Notes under the pieces: generated by a model
Told to the model about the DNA's origin: nothing
The model's input: only the letters and a program-made list of their open reading frames with translations
Database searches by the model: none
Assembly (NCBI GenBank): GCA_036583965.1
Contig: JAZBQD010000001.1
Coordinates: forward strand, 15,367,892 to 15,431,891
DNA length: 64,000 nt
Reading direction: 5' to 3'
From: Prunella strophiata
Taxonomy: Eukaryota; Chordata; Aves; Passeriformes; Prunellidae
In this document: positions 39,493-52,216 of the stretch, in pieces
Layout of the letters: every line of letters begins with the position of its first letter
How positions within the stretch are numbered: the first letter of the stretch is position 1
Position numbers and translations under genes: made by a program

Positions 39493-42400
39493 GCTGTCAT
39501 GCCCTAAAAGAAACAAAAGGGCAGATTTTGCCTTGCAAAAGGGCCCATCCTGTTCTGACAGAGCATTGCCATTTCTGTGCAAGGTGTCAGCAGTCAAGAG
39601 AGGGAGAGGGTGATCCCTCACTGGCACGCTGAGTTTGCTCAGAAATTCTCATTCTGGGTTTTTTTCCCTTGCACAGCCACACGGCTCCCAAAGCAACTCG
39701 TCAGTGACTTTTAATTGCAGCTGATGATTAACACAGTGGGTACTGGTAATCACCAAGTGTTTCCTGGCTGTAAATGGAAATCCCTTCCCTGATGGAAGCT
39801 CAGGACCTTGCCACAGCCCAGCTTGCTGGGACATCTCCTCTGTGCAAAGAAGGAATTAGGCATCAGTGTAATGGACTTTTAACTCTCTCTGGTCGTTGGA
39901 TGCCTCTGGTAGTTAATTTGTTCCACAAATGGAGGGGGGATTTTTCTCTTCAGGAAGCTTTTTAGTGGGACCATTTCTCCCCTAGCCAGCATCAGTTTGA
40001 CTTCTGCAGAGTCACTTTAGATTTGCAGTGATAAAAAGGAGGTAAAACTCATCTCATTATATAGCTGAGTGGGTCTGCTCAGGGAACTGCAAAGAAAGAG
40101 CAGGGGAAATATGAGAGGAAATTACAAATAATGTTGATAAAAGCAGTAAAGAGCCACAGTTCTTATCCAAGTGTGTGACAAAAAGTTCTCCCAAAATAGT
40201 TCCACTATTGTATGGTCTTTTCCTACTTATTTTATCTACTTATTTTATCTATTCCCATTCTGGCAACCCTCAGGTGACCAGTCATGCTGAAGTCATTTTC
40301 TTATGGGGATGGGTAGAAATTGCAGCACTTTTAACATTATTATTATAATATTTAAAGTTTCACACATGCAGTAAATACTGATTGATAAACTACAGAAAGC
40401 TTTAACTGAAATGCAGCAGTACAGTAGCAAATTTATCTGGGATGTTTAGAAATGAAAAATGGGTCAGTCCACTTATTACAGGAAACCTCCTAGCTTCCAA
40501 GAGAGCTTTTGGGCAGCCAAGGACTCATTGGTAGGAGTCTCCACAAGCCTTGTTTTTGTCAGACTTCTTACAACAGGGCAACATAATCAGGTGAAATTAA
40601 AATTGCCAGTGTTAGTCAGCAAAGAGAGGGCCCAGCCTTCAATTAGTGCCACCACTACTCAGCCATGTGAAAGGGAATATAATGGGTCTTGGCTGATTTC
40701 CTGAAAGTTTTCCAGACCTCACTCTGCTTTTTTGACTTTACACAGTAAAGTCAGTATCATATTTAGCAGGACTAATGAGCCTGCATTCCTCTAATGGGCC
40801 CACCCCAGCATGTGAGGATTTGTTTTGTTCTCTTGTTGATGATCTCCCTTCCTCAAGAAATCAATGTTTGAAAAAGACACAGAGTAAGGTCTTTGCAACA
40901 CTTTCATTCATTTACCCTCACTTTTAGAGCACACAAATGATTTTTGACTAGCAATTTCAAGGAAAATCCACAGGAAACATCTTTCTGCAGGACTGCAAGT
41001 GATTCTGCTCTTGCTGCAAGGGCCTTGAGCACCTCAAATAGTTACTCCTAACTGGGGAAACTGATGGAAGGAAACGGAAGAGACATAAAAGCAAAAGATC
41101 AGCAGAATTCATACAAGAAATTCATGCTGTGGTTTCTAAAGAACAGGGTATGAACAAAAGGCATCCTAGTCCAGTGAGGCATTTCAGCATCACCTGGGAG
41201 AGGTCTGCTGGAGAAAACCACAGGCTGGTTGGTCCCACCTTGAGCCCTGGGAAGGGGATAACTCCTGGTGGTTATTTGCTCCATTTCCAAACATCTGAAG
41301 GAAAAGAATGTGACTGGGAGGAGTTGGTATGTGTTTGCAGGGGAGCAGTGCTGACACTCCTTCTCCTCAGAGACCCTGGGGGCAAGTTTAAAGTGTCTGA
41401 GAGCCCTTGGCAACATGAAGAATTTGGTAGAGTCAAGTAATCAAAAGCAAGAGGAGAAGAGCTTCACTTCTGAGCATCACAAGAATCAACAGAGATAATG
41501 GCTGTACTGTTTTCTTCAGACATTAGCATTAATAAAATTCACTGTGAAAAGGCCAAGACATTAAGTGCTAAGCAGATGATGAGCTCCAATTGCAGCAATT
41601 ACTTATTGACTGTGTAATGTGCCCTGCTTTTTGCTAATGTCATCCTTGTCCTATTCTTCTCCTCTTTCCTTTCTCCAAACATTACCCAAGTCTTTTTAGA
41701 CAATGGACTATGGAGTGAGACTTCATGCATCCAGTGTTTCTTTGCTGATTACAATCTCTCAAATTCCATTCCTACAGTGATTTTAATTTTTTTTTTTACT
41801 CCCCTTGTTAATTTATAGGGCTATGTGTAGGTTCTCCAGCCTCAATCCAGATGGGTTTTTTTTCACAGAGCCAGTAGAGACACAATTATTACAGGCACAT
41901 TTTATGCCTATTGAAGTAAAATGATCCAACAGCTTCTGATATGTAAACCATCATAAGGTCATGTCAGTTTGTTTAATGTAAAAAAAGAAAGTCAGAAAGT
42001 TAAAATTTAGGTGAGAAATGAAAAAGCCCAGGTGTACTCTGGATCTAGTGGATCATGTGGTCTGAACAGATTTCTGATGCTGGTTTCAGGGGGGATCCTT
42101 GCTGCCCTGGTGGGGTGTTCCCATTAATGGTAGTGTGGAAGTTTGCTAAGCCATGAGAAGTTTCCAGTGCAGGAAGTTTCCTGCTAATTTCACTGAGTTT
42201 GAGAAATTATATTGAAGAATATAGGCTTCATTAAGAGTTGCTTTTTTATGCAGATGACAAAGAGAAATTGCAGCCAGTGGTGTCTTTGCTGAAAAGACTC
42301 CATTAGACTGCCATTAGTTGCTAATAATACATCATAATTACTTTTATAGGGTTAAGCTTGTCTCTTTCCTCATCCACCTGCCTTGCAGAGATAACCTCTA

Positions 42401-43698
42401 AGAATACCCTGAAGGACTGTCAGGTTCCAACTCAAAAGCTTTCCCTTAGCTAAATTTTCTAAACAATTCATTACCTGTAAAAGATTGGTGAGAATACAGA
42501 GATATGGCCCTTTCTCTTTCCAATTTACATTCTCATAAAACTCCACTCAGTGCCTAGTCAGACTCAGGAATAATTTGATTTTTCTTCCATTATTACTATG
42601 CAAAGATATTCTGTATATTAGTGAAATATCCATTCATTCTTCAGAACACATTTGCCATTAACTACACAAACACTTGACTGTAGCTAAAGAATTGTTAATC
42701 AGATGTGTCACATATCTTATTTGAAATATCCATTTAATTTATTGTGTGTGGCATGGTTTTCATAAGTTTGAGCCTTAGTAGTGCATATTTCTACTTGAAG
42801 ATGAAGAATAAGCTCTCTGCTAAGACACAGATTTGTGAATGAGCACGTGTGGTTGGAAATACTAAAAGTTGATATTCATTTTCTTCTTAAATTCTTTGCC
42901 TGGAAGTGAAGCTTATCAGTGAGTCTGTCAGGTCTAATGGCAGCATCTGCTGCCTGACCTTTATGCAAGTGTGTTAGATTATTTTAATTGTGAAGCTGAG
43001 CACCACTGCTGGATAAATATGAACAGCAGAGCAGCTGACCTGACTAAGTCTCACCTAAAGGCTTGTTCTATTTTTCTGCTTAAAATCCTGCTTCTGTAGG
43101 CTGAGTCCTGCTAAGCACTGGACTTCTCCAAGATCCAACATCCTCAGGAGGGGAGCAGGGAAATGATCTGTCCCTAGGACTAAGGATTGGTGACTCGACC
43201 ACTGATCTGCAGCCTAGACCTGAGTGTGAGATGAACCAAAATCCAAAATCACCTCCCAGCAGTGAGGGTCTGGCACAGCAGACCCATGGCCACTTGGAGA
43301 GCTCAGCTCACAATAACCAGGCAAAGCTGCTTCTGTGGGAAGGTCAATGACTTTCTCTGCCACTATGGAATGATATCTTCACACAGCACGAAATGCTAAA
43401 TACTCCTTTTCTCAAACTGAGTTAACAATTTAACTGAGGGCCATGTATCTGCATTCTGGACTTTGTTTCATTGCAGGAGCTCTAACTGGTGACATGACCT
43501 CACATCTGAATGCCCACTGCAGAGACCCTCTGAACAAAAGCCACATTTAATTATAATATGAAAATTTCCACAAGGAGAGTGAATCAAACTTCTTGTATGA
43601 AACCAGAAGATGCTGCAGTGCTCTCCAGAGAATGCTATGCAGTAATAAAACCCAAACTGGAGCAAATGGCAATATTTTCTGGGAACTGTATCCCAGAA
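39493..43698. other. Unique non-coding DNA
   Basis: 39650-39800 holds unique sequence with a few CpGs. 40200-40400 and 41500-42800 are AT-rich with ATTA words. No transposable element or exon was recognised. Confidence 0.5.
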
Positions 43699-43729
43699 AA
43701 TAAAAATTAAAAAAAAAAAAAAAAAAAAA
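43699..43729 (+). repeat. A-rich tract with A21
   Basis: An A-rich lead-in (AAAATAAAAATT) followed by 21 uninterrupted A. Confidence 0.9.
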
Positions 43730-43880
43730 GTGAGATGTCAGGGGGTTTTCACATTCTATTTGAATAATGCTAAATTTGCAGAGATGGAATTTGGGAGGAG
43801 AAAAAAACTAGTAGTGCATTAACATTCAAGTTTCAGGGAAAAAACAAGAAGACATCTCCATTTGTGGAAACACCAAACCA

Positions 43881-43988
43881 AGCTGGACTTGGGCAGCCTG
43901 CTCCAGCTGACCCTGCTGGAGCAGGGAAGATGGAATTTATCATCTCCAGAGGTTCCTTCCAACCAAAAGGAATTTGTAATTCTGTGAC
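43881..43988 (+). mobile_element. CR1 LINE 3' end
   Basis: The + strand reads GGGCAGCCTGCTCCAGCTGA, then CCCTGCTGGAGCAGGGAAGA, ATCTCCAGAGGTTCCTTCCA and finally AATTCTGTGA, the order and orientation of a CR1 3' UTR with its terminal octamer. It is 5'-truncated to about 110 bases. Confidence 0.85.
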
Positions 43989-44217
43989 ACTAAAAGTATC
44001 AGAATAATTTTTTTCTTCATGTTTTCAAAGGGGTTTGGTGTTTCTGCCTTAAGCAGGAGGGGGTATTTCTCTTCCAAACTCAACAGTTCTAGTTTAGAAG
44101 TGATAAAATACTTTTTAGAAGTTTTCAACTCTTTTGAGTTGGCATTTCAGAATGACACAGAACTATAATTTTTTTTAAGCTGGGTTGACAGAAAGAAGAA
44201 TAAAGCCTAAGAGACTT

Positions 44218-44410
44218 CCAAAAGAAAAGAGATCATTAAGGATGGAAATTACCTCTAAAATCATTGGGTCCAGTTTACCCAGAGCCACCACCACCACTAA
44301 ACCTTGTCCCCAAGTGCCACATCCACATGTTTTTTGAACACTTACAGGGATGGTGATTCCACCACTTCCCTAGATAGTCTGTTCCAATGATCTTTCCATC
44401 TGAGTCAAAA
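44218..44410 (-). mobile_element. CR1 LINE fragment, 3' region
   Basis: Antisense CR1 words on the + strand: ATCATTAAGGATGGAAATTA, CACTAAACCTTGTCCCCAAG, CACATCCACATGTTTTTTG, CAGGGATGGTGATTCCACCA and TTCCCTAGATAGTCTGTTCC. It lies about 230 bases from, and opposite to, the CR1 end at 43881-43988, so these are separate insertions. Confidence 0.88.
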
Positions 44411-45960
44411 AGGAGAAAGTTTTGTTTGTTTTGCCAAGATAAGTTGATTTTTACTATTATTTTTGGGTTCAGCCCTAGAAACAAGATAAGAAAAATTTCC
44501 ATCTCAGCTTTTAAATACAGTTTCATGAAACTTCTTGATCTCTAATATAAGTTGTATGCCAAAAAAAACCAAGCAAGTGAAACCACACCACAGGAACATT
44601 GTTCTGGGTTTTGGGTGCTTTCAAAGCTCAGAGATGCTCAATTTATTCCAAGCAACAGGAGATATAAGCAGCCTTAATTTAACATTTCAAATTGTGAAAG
44701 ATGAAGTATCAAATTTCCATCTCATATTTTCTGCTCAGATTTGTCCAAACAAATCAGCATATTTCAGGAATATTTCCACTTACTTTCATCTACCTGGTTA
44801 TTACAGAAGGCTTAGCATGTACTATTTCCTTTTCTTATCCAACCACTTGAATAACATCTGCCCTCTTCGTCAGCTTCCTAAAATAACCACCTTTGGCATG
44901 TTAGAAAAGATTTTTCATTCTCTGGTGAAAAACAGCAGTCAAGTAATGAACTGGGCTCAGCCCAGCAAATATTTAATTTGGCAAGTGCTAGGTTTAACTT
45001 GTGATATCTCATCTTTGCATTCAAATGTCCAAAACAGGTGATACATACGTAATGCTAAAAGCTAGAAGCAAACACCACAGCATTTAGGAAATAGCTGCAG
45101 GGGTTTTTGCTATGGAAATTATTTCTGCTTAAAACATCAACCCAGAGTAATTGTATATTTTGTTTAGAGTGACAGCTGAATGTATTTGCTGCCTTTTGAT
45201 GGCAGATAAGTGGGAAGGAAAATGCACTCTCTGAAGGCTTTTATCAGAGAAAATCACTGTCAGAAAATTGCACCATGTAGCACAGCAATATTTCCATACT
45301 TTGCTGCACTTACAGAGAGAAAACTGTTATTAAGGCTAACAGGGTGTCATATAAAAAGAGATGTTTCTTTTCACAGATCCTTTATTTGGCCAGAATTTTT
45401 CCCCTACAGTTGCAGGGGTTGGGAGGCCATTTTAGCAGAATTTAAAGCATTAGACTTCTCAGTGAAGTGCAGTTGATATTGTAACAAGGGGATCCAGCAA
45501 AATTCCTGCTGGCTCTGAAGACTGTGATAAAACCCAGGAGGGGACAGACCCACCCTGGGAAATCTATTCACCTGTATTCCCAATGGAGGGAGCAGGAATC
45601 CATCCCTAAAGCCTTGCCTTGCTGTGAGAGCTCTGCTGTTCCCAGAGGATAAGCATCATCTCTCTGGTGCCCTTCATGCCTGGCTTGTTGGACATTTCAT
45701 AAAGAAAGCTGGGCAACCACCCACTGAGAGGAGCTTCAGGAGAGCTGTTTGTGTTGGAGTTCTCTGGAGGACTTCAGTCTGCTTGAAGGGGAGAGAGCTT
45801 GTAAGGGAGCAGACTGGAGAAAAAGGGGGTGGGCTCCAGCTCAGGAGCCCTGTGGTCCCCTCCTGCTGCTGCACTGACTCACAGTCACTGAATTTACCAA
45901 TGCCCTAATTGCCTTCTGCTAAGCATGAGCCCTGACTCATAGCAAGAGCTGCTAGTTCTA
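44411..45960. other. Unique non-coding DNA
   Basis: This stretch contains the longest frame outside obvious repeats, 168 codons from 44535. It has no recognisable domain, contains runs unlike a folded protein and has no splice context, so I treat it as chance. No repeat was recognised. Confidence 0.5.
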
Positions 45961-46110
45961 CTGTTAGGGATGAAACTCCCAGTGGACAAACCCCTGCAGA
46001 TCCACGAGAATCATCCCAGCAGCTGGAAAACCATTTCCTCTCCCTGTGACTCAACCGCGCTGCTAATATTTCGATTATTTGTGAGTTTTGTAAACAAAGC
46101 TATTCTGGGA
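45961..46110. promoter_or_regulatory. Possible regulatory segment with FOX-type site
   Basis: TGTAAACA at 46089-46096 is a textbook forkhead core. It sits 20-40 bases after a small CpG patch (AACCGCGCTGC and TTTCGATTA) and TAAT words in unique sequence. Individual sites like this are common by chance, and a function is inference. Confidence 0.2.
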
Positions 46111-49100
46111 TGCTTTGGAAGTGCCAATCTCCTTCTCCAAAGGCCAGCAGTTAGTCATGGCTTCATTCATCAGAAGCCCCTTTACTTTGGGAAGCTCTCA
46201 CCTCACCCTTGTGCTGCTGCTACTCCTCCACCTTCCCTTCACGTGAGGAGCACAACATCTCCCAGACCCCAGTGCTGTTCTGTTTGCTCTCTCCATGGAT
46301 TATTGCAATCATAAAAGCAGCAGAAGCTTCCTGAAACAGATTTTGTCTCAGCAGAGGGGGGAAAAATATCCAAACCTTCTCTGCCATCTTAGCTTGGCAA
46401 GTGACAAGAAGATCTGCACCCATTTTGCACCTTTAAAGAGATTTTAAATTTAAAAAAAAAGAAGAAGAAAAACTCTCAAATACTACTTCTAACCCCAGAA
46501 AAGTATTGGCACAAACATAGGTGCATCTTCATCCCATTGTAAGGGAAATATTAGTGAAAAAATGAAAAAAAAAATCTCTGTTTTCCCTGACAATCCAAAC
46601 TAGCTGGAAGCTGGAAGCTGTATCTGGAATTACAGCAAGCCCCCAAGGTAACAGTGCCAAAATTCCCCATCCAAACCTTCCACTTTGCAAGCACAAAGCA
46701 AGATCCCAGGCTCCCCAGAAGACCAGGGAGGTTTCCTGGCTTGTACTAGGGACAGGTTTTTTCATTAGGAAGAACTTCCCCTGAGAATTAAAGACCAAGA
46801 GGCTTTTACAACATTTTAACATAATTTTAAACCTGCATTATGTGAAATAAAAAATTATCTGAACATTCTCCTGTCTTCTAAAGAGGATTAAAAAATTAAG
46901 CAAAATTCTTTCCATCATATCATTTGATACCTGATCACAGAACTTCAACTATGGCTGCCAGAAGTACCATTTCTCCATATTTATGAGGTTTTTTACATAG
47001 TTTCATGGGAAAATTTAAAAGTTTACCTGCAGAGCAGGATATCAGCATTGCTGTGTCCAAGCCCAGCTCTGTGTACCTGTGTGTGAAGGCAGGGAAACAA
47101 ATCAGAGGCACTAATGACCTTGGTTTCCTGATCTAAGAAGGTGGAGGATCTTCTAGATGAGCAAAAAAGCATTCTTGTACAAAACTCACAGCATGAATAA
47201 CTTCAATATTAACAATTCATTTCATTCAAAGTGAGAAGTGGTCTGATAAAGGCACTATCATTTCCCATGGCTGTCGTTCTCCACCAGCACCAGGAGACAC
47301 TGAGATCACTGAGATGGAACTTCTTTCATTTCACAGGAGAAAATGCTACTCTGGAAGCAATCAGTGGTCAGCAGAACATAATAGCAGCTGACATTTCAGG
47401 TCAATATGAAAGCAGTTTGGAGCCAGCCAATTTGGAAGTGCTCCAGTTTGTCACTTCATTGCTAACGAAGACAATGTTGCCACATGTTTTGTTTAATATA
47501 AAAAACCAGGATAGAATCATGGGAGAATTATTTCCCTCTCAGCTTCACCCCCCCTCCAATCCTCTTTCCAAATGCAATTGTTCTATTTTTAAAAAGCTCA
47601 TTTGTTCTTATTGTTCTTGCATCAAGCTGGCTGCTCACCCATCTGTCTCCCACTGTGTTTAAAAAGATGTCATGATCCTGCAGCCCCAAACACAGTCCTG
47701 ATGTTTCCACTGAACTAAACCACATCTGCAATGACAGCTTTCACTTAGGAGTGAAGCTATTTTTAAAAAAAAAATCACAACATTGCCAGTCAGATTTCAG
47801 ATGGATTTATCAAAAGGAAAAATCAAAATAAAACCTCAAACCAGTGCCACCTCATCCAAGGTACCAGGATGCTCACTGGTTGAGACATTAAACAAAGTTT
47901 AAAGAATTCCCAGCTTCATCATGCATGTTGTTTGAGATCAATAGCACAGAAATGTTGTTGGGAAAATGAGTCTGCCTTTAGGGCTGCACTTCACCCAAAA
48001 CCCATCAGAAACATCTTGAAAAAACTTCCAGCCCAAGGAGATCTACAGGATGCCTCAGATCTATGATGGTAATATCAGCTGAAACACCCCTGGAAAATTA
48101 CCACTTGCTCCATTTCAGAAAAGAGAGAGACAAAAGTGAGCAGGTAACCAAACCAAGGTGTTAAAGTAACCATTTTCAGGGTTTCAGACAGAATTCTTGC
48201 AAGTGACTGAAGACTGGTCCACTATTTTCCAGCAGGGAAAAACAGTCCCATGGACAAAATCAAACCACATGTGCCTTTACTTGCCTCACAGCAGTGAAAT
48301 CTGATGGAGAGAGTCAGAAATGTAGCACATCATCAGCCCAGGTCCCCTCATATTCCCTGCTGCCCCAGGTTTTGGCTGCCTCCTTGAAGGCAGCAAAGCC
48401 TTCAAAGCTGGGGTTGGCTCTGTTTGAAGGCTCCTCCAGAAAAAAAACAGCTCTGTTTTTAGATGAGACCTCGAGTGCAAAGCAATACAAACACTGGGAA
48501 ACTTTCAGACCTGGCACAACCCCCATCACAGATTCTGACCCCAAAAAAGTGCACCCTGGTTCTGTCAGTGGATTCCATCACTGCAGTTTGGGATTCAGCT
48601 GAGAGGCCCCAGGACTCTTTGGACTTGTGGAAAATAGAGATTTGGGCACTCTTCTCCCTCTTAAACTTCTTCCCTGTGAATCAAGTCAGAGGCAGAGTAG
48701 ACACACACTTGCCCTCAGTGTGTTTCATGGAATAAACAGGTTTGACAGCTGAGAATTTTTGGCAAGAGCTGCAAACAAACTTGCATTTTTTAAAAGAGGA
48801 TTAAAGCAGACAAACAGCCAGGCTACTCTCCTCTGAGAAACAAATCCTGAGGAGACCTTTTTTTTGGTTTTTTTTATTGCCTTAATGAATATTCTGTCAC
48901 TTCAGCAGGCCAAACATAATTGTTCAAACTGCTATGCTGAGACTAATTGCCCTGCCATTTACAATTAGAGGTGTTGATGTGGCCATTAAGATGTTAGAAA
49001 CGGCTCCTGAGCACTCCCAGGTCAGCAGGATGCATAGAGCACCCTGGCAGGGCAGCAGAGGGAGTTGGAGGCTGGGGACATCAGCAGGTCTGGGTGCCAT

Positions 49101-52091
49101 GAGACACCTGACAAGGCAAGGACATGCCACAGCTTTCCTTCCTGCAAAACCCCTGGAAAAAACAAACCAGCCCAGCTCAGAGAGGACTGGCACCTCTGCC
49201 AGCCCCTGACCCCTGGCTCCCCATGCTGCAGCTCCTCCAGCCCTTCCCTCCTGGAAGCCAGGCAAGGCAAGTGGTGCCACAGCCTCCTGGCAGCAGTTTG
49301 TCATCAGAATTAGGCTGAGAGTTCACTTATCATCTTTTCAAAGGGAAGAACCATCTTGTAATTAATTCCTCCTGTCCTCAGAGCAGCCAGCACACCAAAG
49401 AAGGGCTGTGAAGCTTTTAGTCTGTATTCCACAGCTCTGGAGTGCAATTCACCCCCTCAAACAGAAGAGTTTCCTGAGTTAACTGAGCTGTTACAGCTTG
49501 GTGGGTGTCAGGCTGGCGAGGGCAGCTCCTGGACTTGTGTGCCACATTAGCTGGAAGAGGCTGCATTTGCATTTCAGACTTCAGTCTCCAGCTACATTCT
49601 ACTTTGAGATGATCTGGAGCCATCCTGCTTCAAGAGGTCAATTTTTAAAGAGGCAGGAACAAAAACATCCCTCTCTAAAAATAAACCAGCTCCTGTGGAA
49701 GGTCTGGCATTCCCCTGTCAGGTTTCAGGGACTGGGAGAGAGAACAGTCTGCCTGGTGCTGGCTTCCAGCCATGAGGAAGTTCATATCTAATATAATCAA
49801 GCCACATTAGAAAAAACTGAGCAGATAAGAAGCCAAACCCAACTCCAACCACAAAGCCTCCATTGAAAATGTGTTTTGACTTCAGAAGGGGGACAGGAAA
49901 AAAGAAGAGAGGATTAGAAATTCAGGGCCCAGCACTGCTCTCAACTGCCCCAGATTTACACCCATTACACTCCAGAAGAGTTGATCCAAATTCTGCTTTG
50001 CTGTGAGAAAGGCAAGTGCTAAACTTACATCAGCTGCAGAAACATTTCCTATTTCTTATCTCTTTCCTAATTGCCATTCAGGGGACAGTGTGATGTGTGT
50101 CACGTCCAGCCTTTACCCATTTATTCTGAAGGTTAAAAATGTCACAAAGGGTGTGGAGTAACCAGCATTTCAAAAAAAGAAAAGAAAAAAAAAAAAGTTT
50201 GTAGATAGAGAAGTCTGTTATTGCAAGTCCAATGAGAAAATAATGCTCTCTTTGTACTTGTTTTCCCTTGACAGACAGCTTAAATTAGGTTGCTGAATAA
50301 CTTGGTACATGGTACAACAGTAAACCTGTCACAAAAGCATGTTAATCAAAGCACAACTGATACTTGACATCCCCTGGTGAAAGGCATTTTTACAGTGTTT
50401 CATTAAAATTGAAAGGAGGATTAAGAGGCCTATTTCTTGATTAATGTCTCTCTCTGACTGGGAGATGTAATCCTATCCATAACCTCAAATTACTGGAAAC
50501 AAAATTAAATTTCTGCCAGCAGATCATTCTGAGCGCATATGACACAGGGCAGGAAAGTGTTCATTTCTTTACACTTTTTATCCAACCTGGAGACCCTTTG
50601 AGTTGAAAAAACCACAGTGGGAGCTCTAGTTACACTCCAGGCTACAGGAGATGCTGTGGAAGAGCCCCTGAGACCTAAAGGGGTTGGCCAAACATTTTGA
50701 AAACATTGCTTTTAGTGTCAAAAATTATTACAAAATGATGTGAGGAAATCCTTGGTGACAAAGTAAATCAGTGATAGAGACAGAGAAAATTTCAGAGGCA
50801 GAAGGTTAGGGAGAAAATATTCTACCACCTTTGCATGCCACAACAACAGGAACAGGGAAAACCACTGCAGCCCACAGGGCACAGCAGGGTGTTAGTCAAA
50901 CACCCTTTGGGAAGAGAAGAGGCAGGCAGGAAGGAACACAGTGCTGGAATTTCTGTCAGGACACAGGCTGGCTCTCCTCACTGCCAGGTGACACTGCCAG
51001 GGATCCTCCTGGGAGCAGCACCCTCCCTGGTGACCCACAGTGGGATGAGGAGTGGATTCTTCCTCCCCACCACTGACCCCAGGCCAGGAATTCCATGTCA
51101 GGAGTGTCAGGAGTGCTGTCCCAGCAGGGACAGAGCTGTGCAGGGCAGTCAGCTCTCTGCCAGCCACCTCAGCCTCTGGGACATTTGCTTTCAAACCTCT
51201 TAAATCAGCAGTGCTCAGAGCCTGTGTGCCAGGAGAAGGAACAAAAGCTGGCACAACCCACACTGATTCCAGCCTGCCCTGCACCAGACAGGACCAGGAC
51301 AGAAACTCAACAAACACAGCCCCAGCCACCTGCCAAAATCCCCATTTCACAGCCTGCTCTGCTCACTCCATGGCAAAATCCTGCCTGGCTAAGGCACAGG
51401 AAGCCTAAAACAGCTGCACATCCCATTCAATCCAAACAAACCCATGGCTCAGTAGCTCACTTCAGCAGCACATGGCTGCATCTCCCTACACAGGCTCTGT
51501 TTCCTCCAAGAGCAAACTCCAAGTGGGCTTTTGTAGCAGACCTGGCAACCATAATCTGGCTTCTCAAAGGCAGATGAGATAAAATCACAGATAAAATCAT
51601 TAGATAAAATTGTAACTCTGCTGTTTCAGCCACTTCTCCCTTGAAATATTTTCTGGCTGCCTCAACCTGATGGTTTATCTTCAGAAGACAACAGTTGAGC
51701 TAGAAGCCTAAATTCCAAAATGCACAAGACTCTCAACAGATGCTCCTCATATCTCTGGGCTTCAGTGGTCCTCTCACTCCCAAGGCCATTAACACTTAGA
51801 AACAATTTATTCCTTTAGGTAAGGGCTAGAACTTTTCCAAGCACAGCCTGCACTGAGATGTTAACAAGTCACCTAAGGCTACATCATGTTTCAGCTTTGA
51901 TCTCCTCTTGGGTTGCTCTGAATATCCCTTCCACTCTCTGCAGGGCAGTGCTGTGTTGCAGGGGGGAGCCCTGGGGTTTCAGACTCCTTGGAGGTGCTGC
52001 CACAATCCCCACTGCTCACCATCTCTGCCCACCCAGTGCACTGAGAGCAGGCTGGAGTCCTGCTTAGCCATGAATAGCTGGAAAATTTGCT
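46111..52091. other. Unique non-coding DNA
   Basis: G+C-richer patches lie at 48300-48740, 48990-49300 and 50820-51420, each with overlapping frames of up to 160 codons on both strands and no recognisable domain. Short A-runs occur near 46450, 47765 and 50175. No transposable element, RNA gene or exon was recognised. Confidence 0.5.
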
Positions 52092-52216
52092 AAAAGAAAA
52101 GAAGAAGAAAAGAAGAAGAAAAGAGAAGGGAAGAAGGGAAGGGAAGGGAAAGGAAAGGGAAAGGAAAGGGAAAGGAAAGGAAAGGGAAAGGAAAGGAAAG
52201 GGAAAGGAAAGGAAAG
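52092..52216 (+). repeat. Purine tract (GAAA, GGAAA and GGGAA mixtures)
   Basis: 125 bases with only A and G on the + strand, starting as AAGAAGAAA units and becoming GGGAA and GGAAA units towards the junction. It ends exactly where the pyrimidine array begins. Confidence 0.95.

Noticed and set aside
37776..39632. Repetitive decapeptide protein genes on both strands
   Set aside because: A 30-bp period without stops opens many frames at once. There is no preferred frame, domain or splice context, and indels shift frames freely.
44535..45041. 168-codon frame in unique DNA
   Set aside because: No recognisable domain or splice sites; the length is near what chance gives in a window this size.
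47231..47662. 143-codon frame, considered as a host gene exon
   Set aside because: No domain, no acceptor or donor at sensible places, and not similar to any family I know.
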